NCBI GenBank assembly: GCA_028565635.1 | Contig: JAOXYB010015720.1 | Location: 1-19,415, forward strand | Length of the DNA stretch: 19,415 nucleotides | Direction of reading: 5' to 3' | DNA from: Phoronis ovalis | Lineage: Eukaryota > Phoronida > Phoronidae | Part shown: piece after piece, positions 1 to 8,700 of the stretch | How the letters are laid out: each line of letters opens with the position of its first letter | How positions within the stretch are numbered: the stretch's first letter is position 1 | Notes under the pieces: model-generated | Seen by the model: only the letters and a program-made list of their open reading frames with translations | Databases searched by the model: none | Told to the model about the DNA's origin: nothing | Made by a program: the position numbers and the translations under genes

Positions 1-59
1 ACTATCGGCCCCGGGAATATTCCGCCGATTGTTAAAGTTAATTACTGCCGTTTACTAGA

Positions 60-310
60 TAACGGAACACATTTCCCTTCTGTTACTAAATAACAGCAAA
101 TGTCAAGCAAAACGTGTAATAATAGGGGTGGTCCCTTCTCGCTTGCCATAAAAAACATATCCCGTTGTAAGCAAATTAAATTTTCGGAACCATTTGTTAG
201 AAGTGAGATAAAAATATACCCCGTTGCGAGCGTCCAGGGCTGAAATATATATACCCCCATTGCAAGCAGGGACCCTGAAAAACCATATCCCATAGGGTGT
301 CAACTATGCA
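60..310. repeat. Degenerate periodic repeat, ATACCCCGTTGNRAGC type
   Basis: Four decayed units are visible, each centred on a core such as ATATCCCGTTGTAAGC (about 157), ATACCCCGTTGCGAGC (about 214), ATACCCCCATTGCAAGC (about 248) and ATATCCCATAGGG (about 283), spaced 33-54 bp. The spacers share AAAAAY and CTGAAA tracts. The same core design, ATACCCTGTGGTAAATA, recurs about ten times in the intron of the second acyltransferase gene (6430-6760), so the two arrays probably belong to one dispersed family. The left limit is unclear and may lie before the window. No gene is seen here; short open frames arise from the repeat itself. Confidence 0.55.
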
Positions 311-432
311 TAACCACTTTGGATGGCATTAGCCTCCCGGGCCGTAGACTAAGCGGGTAGATAGTAAAATAGGTCTATCACACACATTCTGTCCTGCCAG
401 AGTTTATCTATATAGTCTACTAAGTAAAAAGC

Positions 433-790
433 GGACACATTTAGAACGTGTACTAAATATATTTAGAACGTGTATTAATTATATTTAGAACATGTACTAA
501 ATGTTTTGAACGTGTTCTAAATAATTAGAACGTATTCTAAATAATTAAAACGTGTTCTAAATATATTAGAACGTACGTGTACTAAATATAATTAGAACGT
601 GTACTAAATTTTTAAACCTGTACTAAATAATTAGAACGTGTTCTAAATAATAAGAACGCGTTCTAAATAATTATAACGTGTTCTAAATATATTAGAACGT
701 GTACTAAATATAATTAGAACGTGTACTAAATATAATTAGAACGTGTACTAAATATATTTAGAACGTGTACTAAATATTTAGAAAGTGCCT
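433..790. repeat. Palindromic ~21 bp tandem satellite, about 16.5 copies
   Basis: Units of 19-25 bp follow the consensus TTAGAACGTGTWCTAAATA. The core AGAACGTGTTCT is close to a perfect inverted repeat (AGAAC/GTTCT around GT), so each unit can pair with itself. Two subtypes alternate in blocks: three GTACT units, three GTTCT, three GTACT, three GTTCT and four GTACT, followed by a decayed last unit. This points to a higher-order unit of about 6 monomers (~125 bp). Monomer 7 carries an extra ACGT. No coding capacity is seen. Confidence 0.9.
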
Positions 791-1686
791 ATAAGAAGAC
801 GTTTTGACACTAATGGCTTTCGATAGCAAGAAAGGTTTATTTCAGTTGGGAAATTTGGGTCAAAAATTTAATGACATGTTTATTTAGCTCGTGTTAATAA
901 ATTGAAGGAATATAATAACAATTGACGCCCAGACGGCATAAGGTCACAATTGATGTAACCGCAGTGGTCGCACAATGGCCGTCAACCTTAAATTTATGAT
1001 TTTTTTCTTTTTTCCTCCTTGGCGCTGGCTTTTTTGTTTGTTTGCTTCTATTTGAAAGGGAAATCATTGTACAAGAGATGGAAACTAATAATAGCTTTTT
1101 AAAGTAAAATAAACAAAAAATTGATAGGATTATTTGAGCTACACGTAGGGCAAAGCTATGAATTTTGTCAGTTGTTAGGTTGCATTTTCCTGCGGGTAGT
1201 CTACATAGTGGAATAGCAAATATTTTGGTGGTCAGGCCTACACGAAAAATTAACTGGGAGTAGTATACATAACAATCTTCAGTTCTTAACAGGTCATTTT
1301 CTTCGCGCAATGTTTTGAAAATTTTTGTAATGATTTAAATTACACGAATTTACTATAGAAGATGGGGAAATCAATTGTGTCCTTATACCAGACGTTAGTT
1401 GAGAAGGCATGGAACATTAACAGATGGATTTATTCAGACTGGCTATTTGTGGCGTTTGATGTAAATATGAATCTATTTTTTAGTGCAACTTAGGTATAAA
1501 TATGGTTAGGTTTCCACATTAATTATTACCTGGGTACTCCCAGGTATGAATCATCTCTATTTATAATTGTAACCTTGACAATTCAATGCATATACGTATA
1601 CACAAGGAAATAAGTGTACGAATTTACGTTTTCTAGGTTGGTTAAAAATGCATAATTCAAGTCCAGAGTTGTTCAAAAGCTTTATT
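791..1686. other. Gene-free AT-rich stretch
   Basis: No convincing exon is seen on either strand. The longest open frame, on the minus strand at about 894-1310, has no ATG until well inside, no recognisable domain and a low-complexity basic tract caused by a T-rich run. A poly-pyrimidine tract at about 1000-1050 is the only marked compositional feature. Confidence 0.5.
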
Positions 1687-1878
1687 CTGCAAATATAAAA
1701 TATACGTCTGAATGGTATGGCATACGAGAGGCTACTCGATCGCGCAATACAAATATAATACTTAGCAAAACTGAAGTTGTATCTGCACCTAATAGGAATA
1801 GACAAATATAAAATGGTCTGAAGCTCGCCTGCAAATATAGAATATACGTCTGAATGGTATGGCATACGAGAAGCTACT
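1687..1878 (+). repeat. 50 bp direct repeat pair upstream of acyltransferase A
   Basis: Positions 1687-1736 and 1829-1878 are the same 50 bp sequence with two mismatches, in direct orientation and offset by 142 bp. It begins CTGCAAATATAAAATATACG and ends near GCTACT. The pair ends about 190 bp before the start codon of the first acyltransferase gene. It could be a decayed two-copy minisatellite or a duplicated upstream segment. No equivalent was seen before the second gene. Confidence 0.85.
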
Positions 1879-2070
1879 GATGAAAATGGCGCACAGCTAG
1901 TGCAACGATTGCAAAATGTTCAGCCAATGAGAAGTGTTTATTTTTAATGATATGTAGGGCAGTGAATTAGCTATTGTTATACATGTGACACATAGTCAAG
2001 TAAAGGATATTTAATAGGATATTTTCAGTTACTACATAAGCATTGAAGTTAACGTGTGCAGTACAATAAA

Positions 2071-3982
2071 ATGGCTTCAGCAAATATTCCTCCCGGTGTG
2101 GTACGAGCTTTAGGATCTGGAATGGAATGCGGAGACGTAGAATTCCAACGGAACAAGAGCTTTATAATAGTGTACAATTTGACCCTAAATTCAATGGTTC
2201 CAATTGAACAAGAAGCTATACGAAAGTCGCTACGGGTTCTTCAAGAACAGTTTCCAATGCTTCGCATGACGGTTATTGAGTACGAGGGTGTGAAGTACTT
2301 TAAAGAGAAAGAGAAAGATGATATCGATTTTGAGTATCGGACCGATACAACGGACTGGCATGATGTTTATGAAGAAATGCTTAACACCTGTTTTGATGAT
2401 GCCCGTGGTCCTTTATGGAGAGCTAAACTTATAAAACAAAGTAGAAACAACTCCACAAGTCATCCCTACGCATCTGTTTTGTTGATTAGTTGGCATCATT
2501 GTATAACGGATGGCAATTCAAACGTGCGCCTTTGCCACCGGTTAATGGAAATCTTGGATTCCGTACTTAGTGGTCAATCACCAGATAAAGCTATTGAAGC
2601 TAAGCTTCTACCGCCATTAGAAGATTTGCTGCCTAGCCGCGAGTACACTTGGAAGGATGTTTTGCCACATATCAAGGAAATGATTGACAATGACCCTAGA
2701 ATATGTTCTTTTATGAAGGCTTTCCCAGGTAAGAAAATGAACAAAAAAGAACTGTCACAGTAAAAGCAAGTCTTAACAATTCAATTCACGGCATCACATG
2801 GCGAGTTGTGTGTTTGCTTGAAAGCCTGCAGTAAATTAAAGCTTTCAATGTGTTTTTTTAGAAACAGCAATTTATAAGCAGTACTGTTTGACCAACATGT
2901 TTTCTTATTGCGACAAACATAACAAATTTACAAACAAAACCAAGATTACAAATAAAAATTTACATGTAATGATTCTTTCTAATGAAGAAAATTGGTTAAC
3001 CAAATTTGGATTGGTAACTTCAAATCAAAAAATTATACAACAGCGTGTTTCAGTAAATTGCTGTTCCTTTTAAAATGTACTATATTTTTAAATTCTGCAG
3101 CAAGAGCCAGCCGCCAGCCTTTTGTATGTCTATGCTTTATTTGTGTTTCTAGCATAATCCTATAATACCGGATCGGATGTTTTTTAAAAATCGGAACGAT
3201 CCTCTAGTTAAACTAATAACCGAAGCTATGGCTATCTAAGTTATTATCAGCAAACATTATTTCTTTTAGCACCAGGAGATTCTACAGCAAGAACCCGCTT
3301 TTTGTATTTTGATGCTTTAGATGAAAGTCTAACGACAAGGCTACGAGATTTGGCTAAATCCAAAGGTTCCACGGTGAACGGTGCGTTTGCCGCTGCTGCG
3401 AACATGGCCATCTACCAGGCCATAAAGAATGATATTCAAACAGAGGGCGAATCAGTGTTAATACAGGCACTTCACGCTATTAATATGAGGCCCTTTCTTT
3501 TACCTGGAAATAAAGACGTCTATGGCAACTACATGAATTTATTCGGCACTGATGCCACGTTCACCGTGACAAGAGAAAAAGATTTTTGGCAACTGGCGAA
3601 TGAAATTACTAATGAGCCGCGTAAAAACTCTTTCCGGGAAGAAATAATTCAAAGAATTACGACAGTAGACACACTTCATAATGCTCAAAAGCATATCGAA
3701 AAAGCTCGTCAGAATCCAATGTGCAATTATGATACTGCCATGTCCAATATGGGAGACATAAAACATTTGCTTCCTGGAGTATATAATAACTTCAACGTCA
3801 CTTGGCTTTCAAGATCAACTTCCATTCATTATTTTGGGATCCCTTTCTTATACAATATCACCACATTTCGGGGCGAAATGTATATCAGTATGGATTGGTG
3901 CACTGATTGTGTCACGGAGGAACAAGTTAGAAATCTTGGTGAAAATACTATTAGAATTCTAAAATGTGCTGGTGAAAACTGA
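2071..3982 (+). CDS. HHxxxDG condensation-type acyltransferase, copy A (two exons)
   Basis: Exons 2071-2728 and 3270-3982 are joined through a phase-1 GT-AG intron (CCAG|GTAAGA ... TTTTAG|CACC) to give 456 residues. The start is the ATG in AATAAAATGGCT; its counterpart in copy B sits at the same residue. The protein belongs to the CoA-dependent acyltransferase/NRPS condensation-domain superfamily (PapA5 and alcohol acetyltransferase-like). The active-site motif HHCITDG lies at residues 142-148, with His143 the expected general base. ARGPLWRA (111-118) precedes it as in the family, NMRPFL (291-296) fits the second-half strand, and SNMG (378-381) fits the C-terminal latch region. No signal peptide or membrane segment is seen, so a cytosolic enzyme is expected. 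The acyl donor and acceptor cannot be deduced. Exon 2 is diverging faster from copy B (about 80% identity by hand count) than exon 1 (about 88%). A 3' AATAAA was not found; GATAAA variants occur downstream. Confidence 0.88.
3096..3165 (+). pseudogene. Decayed copy of the exon 2 start inside intron A
   Basis: ATTCTGCAGCAAGAGCC (about 3097-3113), followed by CCTTTTGTATGTCTATGCTTTAT, resembles the beginning of exon 2 of these genes (ATTCTGCAGCAAGGACCCG, then TTTTGCATTTCGATGCTCTAGAT in copy B). It contains a small insertion and the frame is lost. Intron B holds a matching remnant. This suggests that a partial second copy of exon 2 existed in the ancestor of both genes. Identity was judged by eye only. 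Confidence 0.55.
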
Positions 3983-5639
3983 TTAGTACACATGCTGACT
4001 GCACTGTCACTGTCTAGCGTCGTGATTACTGCCTTCCACCAGCTTACGTGGACACTACGGCCAACGTAACATTAGATAAATATTTTTATATATTTTAAAT
4101 AAGACATGTTAAAAATGGATATTGTAGGTAATATATAGTCTATGCATTTTTGAAAATTAATACTTAGGACTACTTTAGGAGTATTTTAAGACTGGTTTTC
4201 GAAAGAGATAAAATAATATTACAGTTTTACACATGATAAAAAGAATGCAAGTAATCGCCTTTACAACTTATAATAACCAAACCCGATGGACCGAAAATTG
4301 TTTCCAGCAAATATTGAAATGACGTATATTAACCACCATTGTGATGCGTGATTTCAATTAATATATGTAAACGATTAAAATGGTTAACATTGATCAGATA
4401 TTTTTATCAATTATATATAATTACAGTTGGTGGTGATATCAGACATTGATTTTGAACTTTTGGCTACTAAAATGTTCTCAGGAAAACTGAATTAATTTTA
4501 CGAAAATCCAATGTGTTTGTTGTCATTTTTGTTGCCATGTTAATTGTAGCAAAAATGTGTTTGTTCTGTGAGTCATAAAGCTTTGTTTTAATTAAAACTG
4601 GGTGATACGGTTTAAAAGACATTTTACTTAAAACCAGAACGCTACTCTAGGATTATCTTACAATACCAGTAATGTTGTTTAAAAGTGAGTGGTAAAGTGT
4701 ACATAAATAGCTTTTCGCAATATTTAAATTTTTAAATTATTTTTTGTAATCAAAATACTCAGATTTTTGACGAAATACTTTGCCATAGATGGTTGTTTGA
4801 AAACTGTACTTTAACTGCTGCTTCACATATGCAAATAGGCCAATTAACGATGGTACCGTTTTTTATCATTTCCTTTCACCTAAATATTTTCTTTGTTATT
4901 ACCACTAAAGCAGCAAATGGTTGTATTCAAATGAGAAAAAAGCACATTAAAAAACACGTAATTAATTCCCGAAAGGACAATTTATGCTATAGGCCTATTT
5001 ATTTTAGTACTTACCATTCTGTCGTTCCTTTATAATATCACTTTTATGTAAAAACACATTTTGCGTGAACCGTGAATGTGCCGTTTCTTTCGATGATGAT
5101 GGTGAAAACAGCTGACTGAGACCTTAAAGCGTGAAACGTGAAAATATGACAATTTCAGGAATAAATGGTGAATAAAATATATGCTCCCGAACAAAAACTA
5201 GTTGACAAATAGTTAATTCAGGATCAGGCGCCTGTACGTGTTCAAATGTACATGCCAACGTTTTCAATATTTTGTTTGTTGCTTCAACTCTACGTATGAG
5301 CTTTTTTTTAAATTGCGTGTTGTACAACCCGAACTCAATATTTTATTATATTTCAAAGTTAATTGAAATGATAAACAAAATTTGCTTGTATATTTTTAAT
5401 TAAAAGTAAACAAACTATACTTTCTTCGTATCTTCTTCTATAATAGTCTAACGTTTCCACTTTAACTGCAGATAATGATTTTACTATAACAGATAACTTC
5501 AAAATTTCTTTATGCCTCACTATTAGCAGTAGTTTATCAGTATCAGCTGGTTATGCTTATTAGCCCGGCCCATAATGCACACTGTAAATCCTTCTATTAA
5601 TAACTGCAAGGTTAATAGGTCAATGTGTACACCTCTAAG
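3983..5639. other. Intergenic spacer between the two acyltransferase genes
   Basis: No convincing exon is seen. About 4130-4870 is homologous to the sequence downstream of copy B. Shared segments include GAAAGAGATAAA, the exact GGTGGTGATATCAGACATTG, and TTAACTGCTG near the far end. The rest (4900-5639), up to the second gene, is AT-rich with short random open frames. The promoter of copy B should lie in the last few hundred bases, but no clear TATA box or initiator can be defended. Confidence 0.6.
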
Positions 5640-7653
5640 ATGGCGTCAGTTAATACTCCTCCCGGTGTGGAACGAGCTCTAGGACCTGGAATGGAATGCG
5701 GAGACGTTGAATTCCAACGGAACAGGAGCTTTATAATAGTGTACAATTTGACCCTAAATTCAATGGTTCCAATTGAAGAAGAAGCTATACGAAAGTCGCT
5801 ACGGATTCTTCAGGAAAAGTTTCCACTGCTTCGCATGACGGTTATTGAGCACGAGGGTGTAAAGTACTTTAAAGAGAAAGAGAAAAATGATATCGATTTT
5901 GAGTATCGGACCGATGCAACAGACTGGCAGGATGTTTATGAAGAAATGCTTAACACCTGTTTTGATGATGCCCGTGGCCCTTTATGGAGAGCTAAACTTC
6001 TAAAACAAAGTAGAAACCACTCCACAAGTCATCCCTACGCATCTGTTTTGTTGATAAGTTGGCATCATTGTATAACGGATGGTAATTCAAACGTGCGCCT
6101 TTGCAACCGGTTAATGGAAATCTTAGATTCCGTCCTTAGTGGTAAGTCACCAGATAAAGCTATTGAAACTAAAATTTTGCCGCCACTAGAAGTTTTGCTG
6201 CCTAGCCGCGCTTACACCTGGAAGGAAGTTTCACCACATGTCAAAGAAATGATTGACAATGAACCTAGAATATGTTCTTTTTTGGAGGCTTTTCCAGGTA
6301 AGAAAATTTTGCTAGAAAAGAACAGTAAAAGCAAGTCTTAAAAATTTCAATTCACGACATCTGGCGAGAGGTAAAATCCCGGGGGGTACTTGACAGAAAC
6401 GTTGGTAGCAATGTGCGGCCCAGGGTAAAAAACCCTGACCCTGTGGTAAATAAAAATCACCAAAAATATACCCTTTCGTAAATGAAAAAAAACATGAAAA
6501 ATACCCTGTCGTAAGTAACTCTCCCGAAATGTATACCCTGTGTATAATTCAAATTATATACCCTGTGGTAAATAAATATGGAAAAATTTACGAACTTTAA
6601 TTTTTCATACCTGTCGTAATTGCGTTTTCCAATACATACACCCTGTGGTAACCGAATATTTTTTGAAAATATACCCTGTGGTAAATATCCAACAAAAAAG
6701 TTTACCCTGTAGTAAATAAGGCTTTGAGAAGCATGAAAAACATAACCTGTGGTAAATGCGGGAGCTGAAAAAAGGGGGCCTATTGGGCAGCACATATATA
6801 TAGTGACTATGAATGACAGTACCCCCTGGGGCAAAACAACAGTCATTTTGAATTTCTACGCTTTAGATGAAATGCTAGCAACAAATCCCACGACTTATAT
6901 AAAGTTATATTGCGAAAAAAGGTTAATTATTTTTTTGTAGCTCCAGGAGATTCTGCAGCAAGGACCCGATTTTTGCATTTCGATGCTCTAGATAAAGAGC
7001 TAACAACAAAACTACGAAAGCTGGCTAAATCCAAAGGTTCCACAGTGCACGGTGCGTTTACCGCTGCTGCGAAAACTGCCATCTACCAGGCCATAAAGAA
7101 TAATATTCAAACAGAGAGCGATTCAATTTTAATACACGTAGGTCATGCTATAAATATGAGACGTTTTCTTTCACCTGAAAATCAAGACGTTTATGGCAAC
7201 TACATGAATGATTTTGGTACGGATACCACGTTCACCAAGACAAGAGAACATAATTTTTGGCAACTGGCGAATGAAATTACTAAAGAGCTGCGTAAAAAGT
7301 CTTCTCCGGAAGAAATAATTCAAAGAATTACGACAGTAGACACGCTTCATAACTTTCAAAAGCATATCGAAAAAGCTCGTCAGAATCCAATTTGTATTAC
7401 TGATACTGGCATATCCAATATGGGAGATATAAATTCTTTATTTTCTGGAGTATATAATAACTTCAACGTCACTTGGCTTTCAAGATCAACCTCCATTCAT
7501 TATTTTGTATTCCCTTTCTGTTACAATATCACCACATTTCGGGATGAAATGTATATCAGTATGGATTGGTGCACTGATTGTGTCACTGAGGAACAGGTTA
7601 AAAACATCGGGGAAAATACTATTAGAATTCTAAAATGTGCTGTTGAAAATTGA
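5640..7653 (+). CDS. HHxxxDG condensation-type acyltransferase, copy B (two exons)
   Basis: Exons 5640-6297 and 6941-7653 have exactly the same lengths (658 and 713 bp) and the same phase-1 intron position as copy A, giving 456 residues. The ATG is in CTAAGATGGCG. The catalytic HHCITDG (142-148), ARGPLWRA (111-118) and SNMG (378-381) are all intact, so it should be an active cytosolic acyltransferase of the condensation-domain superfamily. Substitutions against copy A number about 27 in exon 1 and about 48 in exon 2. Many of the latter are non-conservative changes in the C-terminal half (for example HVG for QAL near 285-287 and SVF-type changes around 386-410), which would fit altered substrate preference. 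The intron is about 100 bp longer than in copy A because a repeat element occupies it. The gene lies 1.66 kb downstream of copy A on the same strand, so it arose by tandem duplication. The substrate is unknown. Confidence 0.88.
6375..6836. mobile_element. Non-autonomous element with inverted ends and internal periodic array
   Basis: The left end CCCGGGGGGTACTTGAC (about 6378) and the right end GACAGTACCCCCTGGGG (about 6815) are imperfect inverted repeats of about 16 bp. Between them are about ten units with the core TATACCCTGTGGTAAATA, spaced 25-52 bp (cores near 6438, 6467, 6502, 6532, 6557, 6609, 6638, 6669, 6701, 6741). No coding sequence is seen. Short AAAA tracts flank both ends and may be a target-site duplication, but this is weak. 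Intron A is collinear with intron B on both sides but lacks this segment, so it most likely inserted into copy B after the gene duplication. A related array is at 60-310. Confidence 0.7.
6838..6905 (+). pseudogene. Decayed copy of the exon 2 start inside intron B
   Basis: TTGAATTTCTACGCTTTAGA (6848-6867), followed by TGAAATGCTAGCAACAAATC, aligns with exon 2 of copy A (TTGTATTTTGATGCTTTAGA, then TGAAAGTCTAACGACAAGGC). In translation, FYALDEMLAT corresponds to YFDALDESLTT. It lies only 36 bp upstream of the functional acceptor and lacks its own splice site. Intron A holds the equivalent remnant at about 3096-3165, and the insertion at 6375-6836 seems to have removed or displaced its left part. 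Confidence 0.65.
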
Positions 7654-8700
7654 TTTTCTCTACGAATACTTGCGTATCAGTTTACCTCGTGAATGGCGGC
7701 CATCCAAGAAAAGCGATATAGAAAGAACATTTTTTATGAACAACGGTTTTTATGTTCAGTTGAAGTTGTATTCCGCGAGCAGCAAACAGACTTGTTTACA
7801 CGGCCAGTACGGGTCAAATTTAAATGTTTAGGAGGATCGTTCCGAATTTTTAAATGAAACTGTTAAAAATTAAGACTGCATAAAATGTATAGTCTAAACT
7901 ATATATATAGTATATAGAAACATAATGCTTTGGACTATTTGTAGGAATATTTTAAGGCTCTATTTTGAAAGAGATAAAGTATTAGTTTTATACCATTGTT
8001 AATTGAATTTTTAGAGGTCGTCCTTACAACATTTTTAGCCACACCTGGTGTCCCGAAAATTGCTAAAAATGTTACCATTGTGTGATTTTCATCTGACCAA
8101 ATCTTTTACTAGATCTAGTTATATAAACACCATACTTTGGTGGTGATATCAGACATTGCTGCAAATCATCGTGGATACTGCTGCTAAAAATGTTTAAACT
8201 GAATTATTTTTTACGAAATTTATCTGTTCTAAGAATGAGCCGTTTTAAAATAGTCCAAATATTACCTTTAAAATAATATACAGTTTATGCAAGAAACAAA
8301 TGTTTTATTTAATAACATTTAGCATTATCTTAAACATACCGATAATGTTGTATTACACAGTCTACGAGTTCGTAGTACAAAGTACATTAAATAGCTTGAT
8401 GCAGTATACAATATACAGCATGCGAGTGCGTATTACAAAGTACGTTAAATAGCTTGATACAGTATACAATATACAGCATGCGAGTGCGTAGTACAAAGTA
8501 CGTTAAATAGCTTGATAAGGTAATGTGTGCTATTCAAAACTTGTTTGGCTGGCATGTCCACGTTTATTATATAACAGATTACTTTTAAACATTTCACAAC
8601 GTTTTGATCAATTTTACTAGTCGAAATACGTGGTTGGTTGTTTTAAAACTGTGCCTTAACTGCTGTTGTAGATCATTGTTATAGATGGACCCAATCACCG
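7654..8700. repeat. 3' flank of copy B, homologous to the flank of copy A
   Basis: No gene is seen. From about 7890 the sequence follows the copy A flank (about 4130 onward) with many small gaps: GGACTA..TAGGA.TATTTTAAG, GAAAGAGATAAA, the 20 bp identity GGTGGTGATATCAGACATTG (at about 4429 and 8139), ATTATCTTA..ATACC..TAATGTTGT and CTTTAACTGCTG/CCTTAACTGCTG. This shows that the duplicated unit extends about 0.9-1 kb past the stop codon. The part just after the stop (7654-7860) does not align with copy A and includes a 20 bp piece, GGAGGATCGTTCCGAATTTT, whose reverse complement is near 3187 in intron A. Confidence 0.7.
8365..8517 (+). repeat. 58 bp tandem repeat, about 2.6 copies
   Basis: Units 8365-8422, 8423-8480 and a partial 8481-8517 begin CGAGTKCGTAKTACAAAGTA and are nearly identical, with a handful of substitutions. 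The corresponding position downstream of copy A has a single related segment (about 4690-4720, AAAGTGTACATAAATAGCTT). The expansion is therefore specific to the second duplicated unit and probably recent. Confidence 0.92.

Noticed and set aside
433-790. CRISPR array
   Set aside because: Units are contiguous ~21 bp palindromic monomers without unique spacers, in a eukaryotic context.
433-790. Cluster of heat shock elements or hormone response elements
   Set aside because: Half-site spacing is wrong for both (GAA-4-TTC instead of GAA-2-TTC; AGAAC/GTTCT separated by 2 instead of the receptor spacing).
894-1310. Minus-strand 138-codon open frame
   Set aside because: It needs a TTG start, has no domain, and its basic tract comes from a T-rich run. 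It is probably chance.
2888-3073. Open frame inside intron A
   Set aside because: It lies fully within a well-supported intron, is Asn/Lys-rich as expected of AT-rich DNA, and has no counterpart in intron B.
6457-6846. Minus-strand 129-codon open frame in intron B
   Set aside because: It is a translation of the periodic repeat (recurrent TTG-Y-x-F and PQGV words), not a gene.
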